Positions 1-6,105 of a stretch of 7,221 bases of DNA are shown here, one piece after another. The position numbers were made by a program, and so were the translations under genes. How positions within the stretch are numbered: position 1 is the first letter of the stretch; each line of letters opens with the position of its first letter. This DNA comes from Anaerolineales bacterium UBA3905. Its GTDB lineage: Bacteria > Chloroflexota > Anaerolineae > Caldilineales > Caldilineaceae. The notes beneath the pieces were generated by a model. That model was not told the DNA's origin. It saw nothing but the letters and a program-made list of their open reading frames with translations, and made no database searches. The DNA lies in NCBI GenBank assembly GCA_002391565.1, contig DGFH01000181.1, positions 1 through 7,221 on the forward strand. The letters run 5' to 3'.

Positions 1-615
1 CGACGGTATGAACGAGAGCGGGTGAAAGTAGCCGCGACTCAGGACGATGCCATAGAGCGCCAGCCGGCGCGTCAGGCCATGTTTGCGCATCGTCTCGGCC
101 AGGAACAGGCTGGCCAGGATCAGGTAGATCACAGGGTCGGCGAAGGGCGCAAACGCGCCCGCAGCGGTGTCGATGCTGAGAGCAACCTGGGCAACCGGCA
201 CCAGCAAGGCAGCAATGGGCAGAGGCACCGGTTGGAGTGAGAGGATCATGCCGGTGAAGACAAAGAGCGCCAGGGCCCGGTGTGCTTCCGGCGTCAGACC
301 GGGCGGCGGTGGCAGCAAAAGCACCAGCCCGGTGGCGACCAACACGAGCAGGAAGCGGCGCAGATCGAACACTTTGCGCCGGGCGACGGCCAGTGGCTGC
401 TGAATCAATTCGAGTGGAGTGAGTCGGCGTTGCAGGCGGCGCTTGCTGGTGGTTGTGCGCACAGTGGAGCGACGACGGCTGACCGCGCTCGGCTCGCCGT
501 CAATCCTGGGTGGCGCGTCGGTGCGCGATCCCCCGCCGCCTGTTGCTTCGGCATGGGTGCGCCAGGTCACTTTGTCGGGTAATGTGGACTTCAGGCGTGA
601 GCGGTGAGCGGTCAT
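1..615 (-). CDS. SLC13/DASS-type anion permease, N-terminal part (3' end outside window)
   Basis: An open frame starts at ATG 615-613 and reaches the left edge without a stop, giving 205 visible residues. Residues 1-87 are hydrophilic and rich in Arg, with a GGGG stretch near residue 26. Residues 88-105 form a hydrophobic segment, a second lies at about 114-146, and a third at about 160-174. The stretch with PVPLPIAALLVPV, then AFAPFADPVIYLILASLFLAE, then a KHGLTRRLAL-like loop is the N-terminal signature of the divalent anion:sodium symporter (SLC13/DASS) and related ion-transporter permeases. The likely role is uptake of a dicarboxylate, sulfate or similar anion across the cytoplasmic membrane; the substrate cannot be read here. 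The start is uncertain: no Shine-Dalgarno precedes ATG 615, and the next upstream in-frame codon of note is the TAA of the TPR gene. A downstream GTG or TTG start that removes part of the basic extension is possible. It probably shares a transcript with the TPR gene. Confidence 0.8.
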   Translation of the reverse strand, partial: MTAHRSRLKSTLPDKVTWRTHAEATGGGGSRTDAPPRIDGEPSAVSRRRSTVRTTTSKRRLQRRLTPLELIQQPLAVARRKVFDLRRFLLVLVATGLVLLLPPPPGLTPEAHRALALFVFTGMILSLQPVPLPIAALLVPVAQVALSIDTAAGAFAPFADPVIYLILASLFLAETMRKHGLTRRLALYGIVLSRGYFHPLSFIPS

Positions 616-663
616 GTTGGCGTAGACGGGCGTGTGGTCAGGTGCGCAACGCGTGGCGCTATC

Positions 664-1809
664 TTAATTATTGGGAACGCCGCCGCAGAGTTTGACGCCG
701 GTCAGCGCTGGTGTGCTCTCTGCGTTCTTTTCCAGCGCCTTTAGCAGCCAGGGCATACCTTCTTCACATTCGCGCGGCTCCTTATAGACGTGCGCCAGCC
801 CGGCAGTGTAGTAATGTTCTTCACGGGCGCGGTCGCCGATCAGCGGCAATCCTTTGTCAAAGGCGGCGGCTGCGTCTTCATAATTGCGTCGCGCATAGAG
901 CGCCATGCCGAGATGAACGAGCGCCGGGCCATAGTTTGGGTCAAGCTCCAAGGCGTCGTTGAGCGTGCGAATGGCGGCTAGATGGTCGCCCACATTGTAC
1001 AACCCCTCGCCCAGCGCGTCGAGCGTCGCTGCGGTCTTGTTGGCATCGACTGCGGCACGGTAAGCGAGAATCGCGTTGGAAAAGTCGCCCAGGCCGACGC
1101 GATAGATGCGCGCCTTTTCCAGGTGCAAGTCAGCGCGTTGCGGCGCCTGCGCCAGGGCTTTGTCCAATTCTGCGATCGCTTCGTTGTATTTGCCCAGTTT
1201 TTCAAACAGATAGGCCTGATTGCGCAATGCCAACACATGTTGCGGATCAAGCGCCAACGCCTCATCGAGATAACTCTGCGCCTGGGCAAAGTTGCCCACA
1301 TCGGCGTAGATTTCGGCAATGATTGCCAGCGTCTCGACGTTATCGGGTTGCACTTCCAGAGCGTCCAGCGCGTGCTCAAGCGCTGCTTCGAAGTTGCCCA
1401 ACCAATCCTCGGTGCGCGCCAGGGCTGCCAACGCATCGGGATCGTTGGGGGCAATCTCCACAGCTTTGGCGGCGGCGTCGTGCGCAGCGGCGACATTGCC
1501 ATCGACCATATAGAGGCGAGACTTGACGACTAGCGGCTCCGGGTTGGTCGGGTCAAGTGCGGCCACGCGTTCGTACGCTGTGAGCGCGGCCGCGTAATCA
1601 CCGCGTAGCAACGCTGCCTCCGCCTCCGCCAGAAATGCGGTGGCGCTGCGCGTGGGCGTGGGCGTGGGTGCAGTTGGACGTTCCACCAGCCAGGAAGGTT
1701 GTGTTTGATAGAGCACGATGCCCACAGCCAGCAGCACGAACAGCGGCCAGAAACGCCCAATCCCACTTCGGCGCCGCCGGCGCGGGCGGTACTCACGATC
1801 CAGATACAT
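664..1809 (-). CDS. Membrane-anchored TPR-repeat protein
   Basis: This 381-residue protein has a strongly basic N-terminus (five Arg at residues 10-14), one hydrophobic segment at about 17-35, and a Pro/Thr linker (TPTPTPT, 47-53). About eight tandem 34-residue tetratricopeptide repeats then run from about residue 57 to 330, with typical spacing of W/L-G-Y-A-A-P positions, for example GNFEAALEHALDALEVQP. The C-terminal repeat is degenerate and carries two Cys residues (in PRECEEG and KLCGG) that could pair. The positive-inside rule predicts a signal anchor with the N-terminus in the cytoplasm and the TPR domain outside. TPR arrays bind proteins or peptides, so a scaffold or assembly role is likely, but the partner is unknown. 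The gene is 48 bases upstream of the SLC13-like permease on the same strand, so the two may be co-transcribed. The start codon coincides with the predicted transcription start, so the mRNA may be leaderless. Confidence 0.88.
   Translation of the reverse strand: MYLDREYRPRRRRRSGIGRFWPLFVLLAVGIVLYQTQPSWLVERPTAPTPTPTRSATAFLAEAEAALLRGDYAAALTAYERVAALDPTNPEPLVVKSRLYMVDGNVAAAHDAAAKAVEIAPNDPDALAALARTEDWLGNFEAALEHALDALEVQPDNVETLAIIAEIYADVGNFAQAQSYLDEALALDPQHVLALRNQAYLFEKLGKYNEAIAELDKALAQAPQRADLHLEKARIYRVGLGDFSNAILAYRAAVDANKTAATLDALGEGLYNVGDHLAAIRTLNDALELDPNYGPALVHLGMALYARRNYEDAAAAFDKGLPLIGDRAREEHYYTAGLAHVYKEPRECEEGMPWLLKALEKNAESTPALTGVKLCGGVPNN
1651..1668. repeat. Three tandem CGTGGG hexamers
   Basis: Three exact copies of the hexamer CGTGGG lie inside the TPR gene. 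On the minus strand they encode the Pro-Thr linker between the membrane anchor and the TPR domain. Such short in-frame repeats change linker length without a frameshift. The plus strand carries three GGG runs here, one short of a canonical four-run G-quadruplex. Confidence 0.75.
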
Positions 1810-1824
1810 GGCGACAGTATATCA
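1810..1824 (-). promoter_or_regulatory. Extended -10 promoter of the TPR gene (leaderless)
   Basis: On the minus strand, TG (1824-1823), one base, then TATACT (1821-1816) forms an extended -10 element (TGnTATAAT-like). Six bases follow and then the A of the ATG at 1809. With the usual geometry, +1 falls on that A, which implies a transcript with no 5' leader. No Shine-Dalgarno could lie between promoter and start. I see no good -35 hexamer at 16-18 bases, which fits an extended -10 promoter. Confidence 0.55.
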
Positions 1825-1848
1825 TCAGACGCGCGAAAGCGGCTTCTC

Positions 1849-1877
1849 TTGCACAAAGCTCAACATCATGTTATAAC
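1849..1877 (+). promoter_or_regulatory. Sigma70-type promoter of tRNA-Arg
   Basis: TTGCAC (1849-1854) and TATAAC (1872-1877) are separated by exactly 17 bases, a good match to the housekeeping -35/-10 pair. Transcription would start near 1884, giving a 5' leader of about 21 bases before the mature tRNA, for RNase P to remove. It is divergent from the TPR gene promoter. Confidence 0.65.
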
Positions 1878-1904
1878 GTCAACGGTAAGAGGCTGTTCCG
1901 ATTT

Positions 1905-1979
<75 letters not shown>

Positions 1980-1985
1980 TCCCAC

Positions 1986-2639
1986 TCAACAGAGACGCGC
2001 TTTCACCTCACGTAATTGACGCACTGCGTTGACAATATCGCCCGCAAACGCTGCACTCCCAACGGCGAAGAAATCGGCGCCGGCGGCCAGCGCAGAGACG
2101 ATCGTCGTTGGCGTAATGCCGCCATCCACACCAATCGCAAATGCAGCGTTGAGGAGGGTGCGCTGTTGCTGCAGCCAGCGTACCTTGTCCAACACGCGGG
2201 CGTCAAAGGGTTGGCCCCCAAAGCCGGGCTCCACCGCCATCACCAGCAGCAGATCGACGAGGGGCAGCACAGGCAGCAGCGCTTCCACTGGTCGGTTGCG
2301 GTTGACGGCCACCCCTGCTGTACACCCCAGCCGCCGAATCACTGCCAGGGTGGCGACCAGGTCGGGCGCGGTGTCCTCCTGCACGATGATCATGTCTGCT
2401 GCTGCAAAGAGCGGAAGCACGGCGTCAGGATTGCTGACCTCCAGGTGGACGTGCAGCGGCAATGGGGTCACCCGGCGCAAGTCGGTCACTGTCTTGGGGC
2501 TGAAAGCGTAGTTGGCGACGTAGTGGCCGTCCATGATGTCGATGTGCAACGAATCGGCGCCGCCGCTCTCCACCGCGCGCACAGCCGCAGCCAGGTTGGC
2601 GGTGTCGGCGGCCAGAATGGAAGGGCTGAGATGAAACAT
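1986..2639 (-). CDS. Ribulose-phosphate 3-epimerase family protein
   Basis: The 217-residue length is typical for this TIM-barrel family, which interconverts D-ribulose 5-phosphate and D-xylulose 5-phosphate. It opens with the signature LSPSILAAD (4-12). The metal ligands are present: H32 and D34 in HIDIMDGHYV, H65 in HVHL, and D172 in VDGG; D34 and D172 are also the acid/base pair. The mobile loop VEPGFGGQ (136-143) and the phosphate-binding GSAAF (194-198) are intact. Two positions are unusual. The HLM motif is HLE here (E67 in place of an active-site Met), and the H-x-E-A segment after strand 4 reads QEDTA (87-91). The start ATG lies 3 bases after the TAA of the upstream kinase, with AAAGGG (2652-2647) as a likely ribosome binding site, so translation is probably coupled. 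A pentose-phosphate epimerase is most likely, but another ketose phosphate is possible, so I give no gene symbol. Confidence 0.88.
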   Translation of the reverse strand: MFHLSPSILAADTANLAAAVRAVESGGADSLHIDIMDGHYVANYAFSPKTVTDLRRVTPLPLHVHLEVSNPDAVLPLFAAADMIIVQEDTAPDLVATLAVIRRLGCTAGVAVNRNRPVEALLPVLPLVDLLLVMAVEPGFGGQPFDARVLDKVRWLQQQRTLLNAAFAIGVDGGITPTTIVSALAAGADFFAVGSAAFAGDIVNAVRQLREVKARLC

Positions 2640-2642
2640 ACC

Positions 2643-4193
2643 TTAGCCCTTTGCGACATACCGCGTCGTCGCCTGGATGAGGTCTTGCACACGCGGGTAG
2701 GTGGCGATGTATTGATCCACGAAGAAGCGGTATTGCTCATGGGCTGCCGCGTTCGGCTCGATGCGGTCGCGCACATGCACCATCTGCGCGGCGGCAGCAG
2801 CGACATCGGGAAAGAGACCGGCTGCCACAGCGCCCAGAATCGCCGACCCCAGCGCCGGTGCGTCGGGCACTTCGGTCAAGGTGATCGGGACGTTGCTCAC
2901 GTCGGCGTGCATTTGCATCCATAGCCGGCTCCGGGTGGCGCCGCCCGCGCCGACCATCTCCTGCACGGTGTAGCCGTTGGCGCGGAAAGTGCGAAGGATG
3001 TGCTCGGTGCCGTAGCAAATGCCCTCCAGGATGGCGCGAAAGACGTGCCCGGTGGTGTGTTTGAGTGAAAAGCCGCGCATGATGCCGCGCGCCTCCGGAT
3101 CGACGTAGGGCGTGCGATTGCCCTGCCAGTAGTCGAGCACAATCAACCCGTCGGCGCCGATAGGCGTCTGCGCCGCCAGCTCGTTGAGGATCGTGTACGT
3201 ATCCACTCCGCGTGTGGCAGCCAGCGCCGCCTCTTTGCCACAGAAGTTGTCGCGGAACCACTTCACGACCGAGCCGGTCGAGACCTGCCCGCCTTCGACA
3301 GTGTACTGGCCGGGCATTACAGCATCTGTGTAGGCGCCAAAGATGCCCTTGGCGTGAAACTGCGTGGCGCTCTGGCCGAGCATCAGGTGCGACGAGCCGG
3401 TGATGAAGGCCACCTTGCCCGGCGTCACCACGTTTAAGCCGAGCATCGCCACGAACGCATCGGCGCCGCCTTCGGCTACGGGGATGCCTGGCGTCAGCCC
3501 CAGCTCGGCGGCGACATTGGCGCGCAACTGACCTGCCACCTGCCCCATATCGAGAATGTGCGGCGGAAAACGTTCGATCAGGTCGTCCAGCCCAATCTTG
3601 GCGTAGAAGTTGGTCGGCCAGCCACCGGCATTGCGGTCGTAGTACCAGCGAATGCTGACGTTATCGATGCTGCCCACCCACGCGCCGGTCAGTCGGTGGG
3701 TCAGCCAGTCGATGAACTCGCCGACGTGGCGTGCGCGCGCCCACACCTCCGGCTCGTTCTCCTTGACCCACAGCGCCTTGCATGGCATCCACTCGGCGGA
3801 GACATTGCCGAAGCCGTTGTACTTGCGCGCCGGGTCGTCGATCTGTGCAATGCGGTTGGCCTGTTCCGCCGCGCGTACATCCATCCAGATGATGGCGGGA
3901 CGCAGCGGCGTGAAGTGTTCATCCATCAGCACGACGGTGCAGCTTGTACAGTCGGCGCCAATGCCGGCGATAGCGGCGCCGGGCACGCCGCTTTGCGCCA
4001 GCGCGCGACGGGTGGCGGTGACGAAGGCCTGCCACCACTCGTCGGGCTGCTGTTCGGCCCAGCCAGGGCGCGGGTGATAGAGCGGGTACGTCTCGGCGGC
4101 AAAGGTGATAGGGCGCCCGGTCAAATCGAAGATGCCGACGCGCACACTCTCGGTGCCAAAATCAACGCCAAGCACGTAGGGACCTTGTGACAT
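2643..4193 (-). CDS. FGGY-family carbohydrate kinase (ribulokinase-like)
   Basis: A 516-residue kinase of usual FGGY length that transfers the ATP gamma-phosphate to a sugar or polyol in the cytoplasm. The N-terminal phosphate loop GVDFGTESVRVGIFD spans residues 9-23. GIGADCTSCTVV (77-88) resembles the GIGxDxTxCT motif of ribulokinases rather than xylulokinase or glycerol kinase. IIWMDVRA (101-108) is the usual substrate-side strand, and D245 in EGGAD is the likely catalytic base. The C-terminal FGGY signature VGAGGATRSRLW begins at residue 414 and is followed by ADV and ALGSAILGA. I chose ATG 4193 because GAGGAG (4206-4201) sits 7 bases upstream and the P-loop begins nine residues in. The frame stays open to 4511, but that extension crosses the divergent promoters and the neighbouring gene. 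The epimerase follows by 3 bases, which supports a ketopentose substrate such as ribulose; this is inferred. Confidence 0.9.
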   Translation of the reverse strand: MSQGPYVLGVDFGTESVRVGIFDLTGRPITFAAETYPLYHPRPGWAEQQPDEWWQAFVTATRRALAQSGVPGAAIAGIGADCTSCTVVLMDEHFTPLRPAIIWMDVRAAEQANRIAQIDDPARKYNGFGNVSAEWMPCKALWVKENEPEVWARARHVGEFIDWLTHRLTGAWVGSIDNVSIRWYYDRNAGGWPTNFYAKIGLDDLIERFPPHILDMGQVAGQLRANVAAELGLTPGIPVAEGGADAFVAMLGLNVVTPGKVAFITGSSHLMLGQSATQFHAKGIFGAYTDAVMPGQYTVEGGQVSTGSVVKWFRDNFCGKEAALAATRGVDTYTILNELAAQTPIGADGLIVLDYWQGNRTPYVDPEARGIMRGFSLKHTTGHVFRAILEGICYGTEHILRTFRANGYTVQEMVGAGGATRSRLWMQMHADVSNVPITLTEVPDAPALGSAILGAVAAGLFPDVAAAAAQMVHVRDRIEPNAAAHEQYRFFVDQYIATYPRVQDLIQATTRYVAKG

Positions 4194-4200
4194 AAACGTT

Positions 4201-4206
4201 CTCCTC
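4201..4206 (-). promoter_or_regulatory. Ribosome binding site of the FGGY kinase
   Basis: The minus strand reads GAGGAG, a near-perfect Shine-Dalgarno, 7 bases before ATG 4193. It decides the start over the longer in-frame extension that reaches 4511. Confidence 0.85.
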
Positions 4207-4265
4207 AACAATTGCTGAAGGTGATCGGATCTTGAATGGATGGTAGGTTGGCTGCAATTTCTTCC

Positions 4266-4271
4266 ATTATA
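4266..4271 (-). promoter_or_regulatory. -10 element (TATAAT) of the kinase-epimerase operon
   Basis: A consensus TATAAT lies on the minus strand. Transcription would start near 4259 and leave a leader of about 66 bases before ATG 4193. No strong -35 is seen at 16-18 bases (the hexamer at 17 reads CAACTC). A TTGACG at 4301-4296 is 24 bases away, too far for a standard pair, so an activator may be needed. Confidence 0.5.
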
Positions 4272-4291
4272 CACTACATCTTTCAGCAGAG

Positions 4292-4318
4292 TTGGCGTCA
4301 AGACAACAGTGCTAGAAT
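4292..4318 (+). promoter_or_regulatory. Extended -10 promoter of the metallophosphoesterase gene
   Basis: TGC followed by TAGAAT (TG at 4310-4311, hexamer at 4313-4318) is an extended -10 element. A TTGGCG at 4292-4297 could serve as a weak -35 with a short 15-base spacer. The predicted start is near 4325, leaving a leader of about 66 bases. A ribosome binding site AGGGAG at 4377-4382 lies 8 bases before ATG 4391. Confidence 0.5.
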
Positions 4319-4390
4319 TGGGCTGGTGGAGCCATTGTGAAGGACGCTTTACTTTGAGCCATCTATTCAAACCATCAGGGAGCCAACACG

Positions 4391-5335
4391 ATGCACAATC
4401 CTGACGACGTCTACAGCTATCTCCTTGGGCGCGTGGGAGAGACGCACCTGCGCCAGCGGCTGACGATCCAGGTCGATCATGCTGGAGAGGTGTTGGGGCG
4501 TGGACGGACATTGATGCATATCGAGAATGCCGAATGGTTGATGATTTTCATCTACTACTCGCTCAAAGTGACCGGACTGTTCAACTACGGGCGGCGCAAC
4601 ATGCTTGACATCCGCCGCGTCGAGAATCAGGTGTTCATCCCCGGCTTGCCGCGCGCGTTCGACGGCTACACGCTGCTCCATCTCAGCGATCTGCATCTCG
4701 ACATCGATCCAGAGCTGACCGACGCCATCATTCGTCGGCTGCAAGGGGTAAGCTATGATCTGTGCGTCGTCACCGGGGACTTTCGCGCCAGCAGCAGCGG
4801 CAGCTACAACCTGGCGTTGGAGTACGCAGCAAAGCTGGTCAGGCGCCTCAAGCCGCCGGTGTACGCCATTCTGGGCAACCACGACTTCATCGAGTTCGTA
4901 CCGCCGCTGGAGGAGGCTGGCTACACCTTCCTGCTCAACGAGACGGTTGTCATCGAACGCAATGGAACGCAACTCTATCTCTCCGGCGTTGACGACCCAC
5001 ATTTCTACGAGACTGATAACCTGTCCCGCACGCGCGCAAACATTCCCCCCGGCGCACCGTCGATCCTTCTTGCCCACTCGCCGGAAATCTACCGTCATGC
5101 CGCCGCCGCCGGCTACGATTTCATGCTCTCCGGCCACACCCACGCCGGTCAGTTCTGCCTGCCCGGACGCATTGCGCTGCAAACGAACGTCAGGGCGCCG
5201 CGTCGTATGGCTTACGGCGCCTGGCGCTATCATGCGATGCAGGGCTACACGTCGGCGGGTACAGGGTCATGTGGCGTGCCGGCGCGCTTCTTCTGTCCAC
5301 CGGAGTTCACGTTGCATCGGCTGCGCCCGGCGTGA
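4391..5335 (+). CDS. Calcineurin-like metallophosphoesterase
   Basis: A 314-residue protein with all the metal-binding motifs of the calcineurin-like phosphoesterase fold: D100 and H102 in LSDLHLD, D130 in VVTGDF, GNHD at 162-165 (N163, H164), H229 in LAHSPE, and the GHTH motif at 248-251 followed by AGQ. The order and the lead-in FDGYTLLHLSDLHL resemble the YkuE/YaeI-type membrane-associated phosphohydrolases. It probably hydrolyses a phosphodiester or pyrophosphate bond using two divalent metals; the substrate cannot be read. The N-terminal 90 residues are unusual. In place of a clear transmembrane helix there is a charged region (1-45), then a short hydrophobic stretch WLMIFIYYSLKVTGLF (49-64) that may only dip into the membrane. 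The start is supported by AGGGAG at 4377-4382. The gene is transcribed away from the kinase operon. Confidence 0.88.
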   Translation: MHNPDDVYSYLLGRVGETHLRQRLTIQVDHAGEVLGRGRTLMHIENAEWLMIFIYYSLKVTGLFNYGRRNMLDIRRVENQVFIPGLPRAFDGYTLLHLSDLHLDIDPELTDAIIRRLQGVSYDLCVVTGDFRASSSGSYNLALEYAAKLVRRLKPPVYAILGNHDFIEFVPPLEEAGYTFLLNETVVIERNGTQLYLSGVDDPHFYETDNLSRTRANIPPGAPSILLAHSPEIYRHAAAAGYDFMLSGHTHAGQFCLPGRIALQTNVRAPRRMAYGAWRYHAMQGYTSAGTGSCGVPARFFCPPEFTLHRLRPA

Positions 5336-5381
5336 GAGGAACGCATCGGGCGTCATTCGTTATACGTCACACGGCGCCCTG

Positions 5382-5390
5382 TGCTATCCT
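5382..5390 (+). promoter_or_regulatory. Possible extended -10 element before the CcmC-like gene
   Basis: TGC followed by TATCCT (5385-5390) fits the same TGn-hexamer layout seen before the TPR and phosphoesterase genes. The predicted start is near 5397. The overlapping TATAGA at 5391-5396 is an alternative. No convincing -35 is visible, so read-through from the upstream gene, 108 bases away, remains possible. Confidence 0.35.
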
Positions 5391-5430
5391 TATAGACTTG
5401 CGCACCGAAGCGCATGAGGCCACAGCGAGA

Positions 5431-5436
5431 AAGGGA
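5431..5436 (+). promoter_or_regulatory. Ribosome binding site of the CcmC-like gene
   Basis: AAGGGA lies 7 bases before ATG 5444. No comparable purine-rich site precedes the in-frame ATG at 5414, so 5444 is preferred. It also removes a charged ten-residue leader that would be odd ahead of the first membrane segment. Confidence 0.6.
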
Positions 5437-5443
5437 ATCTGCA

Positions 5444-6091
5444 ATGCAATCATCCACTATCGAGGCGTCGCTGCATTGGCGGCGGTGGGGGGCGCCTGCA
5501 TTGGCGACGCTGGGGTTGGCCGGGCTGGCGACTGCTCTTTGGCTGATCCCGCCGGAGCAGACGCTGGGGAATGTGATCAAGGTGATTTTTCTGCATGGCG
5601 CGTTGGTGCGCGTGGCGCTGTTGGTTTTTGCCGCCGCAGGCGCGCTGAGCCTGGGCTTTCTATTGACGCGGCGAAACGCCTGGTATGCCTGGGCAATGGC
5701 AGCGCAAAAAGGCGCGGTGTTGCTGTGGATCGTCTACGCGCTGACCAGCAGCTTATCGACCTGGCTGAGTTGGGGCGAGTGGATCGCCTGGGATGAGCCG
5801 CGCGTGCGCGCCAGTGTGCATGTGCTCTGGTTTAGCGTCGCCTGTCTGCTGCTTGTCGTGTGGATGGGCAATCGTCTCTTTGCTGCTGTGGTCAACCTGG
5901 TTGTGACCGGCGTCACCTGGACGCTAATTCGCGGCGCTGCGATTATTCGTCATCCGTTCGACCCGATTGGCGCGTCAGGTTCGGAGACATACCAGGCGCT
6001 TTACTGGGTGATGGTGGCGGCGCTGCTGCTGTTGACAGGACTGGTCTTGCGCTGGTTGTATAGCCAGGAGATCATGCGCCTGAGTGATTGA
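5444..6091 (+). CDS. CcmC/CcsA-like cytochrome c assembly-type membrane protein (divergent)
   Basis: This 215-residue protein is predicted to have six membrane segments, at about 17-36, 47-74, 88-107, 122-141, 147-166 and 186-206. Its layout matches the CcmC/CcsA family, which binds heme during cytochrome c maturation. H51 in IFLHGALVR corresponds to the first heme-side His (IFYIHVP-like). WGEWIAWDEPR (110-120) matches the tryptophan-rich WGxWWxWD loop, with one Trp replaced by Ile. H170 in IIRHPFDP falls where the second His (TLHP-like) is expected, 119 residues after the first, against about 124 in CcmC. The usual Pro after the first His is missing, and the second periplasmic loop is altered. 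No other ccm/ccs gene or CXXCH cytochrome is in the window. A solitary heme-handling or heme-sensing role is possible, but function is not shown. It ends 14 bases before the convergent oxidoreductase gene. Confidence 0.62.
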   Translation: MQSSTIEASLHWRRWGAPALATLGLAGLATALWLIPPEQTLGNVIKVIFLHGALVRVALLVFAAAGALSLGFLLTRRNAWYAWAMAAQKGAVLLWIVYALTSSLSTWLSWGEWIAWDEPRVRASVHVLWFSVACLLLVVWMGNRLFAAVVNLVVTGVTWTLIRGAAIIRHPFDPIGASGSETYQALYWVMVAALLLLTGLVLRWLYSQEIMRLSD

Positions 6092-6105
6092 GCGATGGTG
6101 CGCAA

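Noticed and set aside
598..611. Tandem TGAGCGG pair next to the permease start.
   Set aside because: Two copies of a heptamer, partly within the coding frame, with no evidence of function.
2016..2924. A 302-codon plus-strand frame across the epimerase and kinase end.
   Set aside because: It is a shadow of two well-supported genes on the other strand, is rich in His, Gln and Arg, and has no domain.
4210..4259. Six-base inverted repeat AATTGC/GCAATT and a loose palindrome around AAGGTGATCGGATCTT in the kinase leader, as an operator.
   Set aside because: The matches are short and imperfect and fit no regulator motif I know. Chance is as likely.
4194..4511. In-frame extension of the kinase frame, adding 106 residues before the P-loop Met.
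   Set aside because: It crosses both divergent promoters and the start of the phosphoesterase gene. The residues are low-complexity and show no kinase similarity, and GAGGAG with ATG 4193 gives a proper start.
4367..5233. A 288-codon open frame on the minus strand across the phosphoesterase gene.
   Set aside because: It lies antisense to a gene with complete catalytic motifs. Long antisense frames are common in GC-rich DNA, and its translation shows no recognisable domain.
5346..5380. GGGCG/CGCCC pairing as a terminator after the phosphoesterase gene.
   Set aside because: The stem is only five pairs with a loop of over 20 bases, and no T run follows.
5414..5443. Upstream ATG giving ten more residues on the CcmC-like protein.
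   Set aside because: It has no ribosome binding site, while AAGGGA is well placed for ATG 5444.
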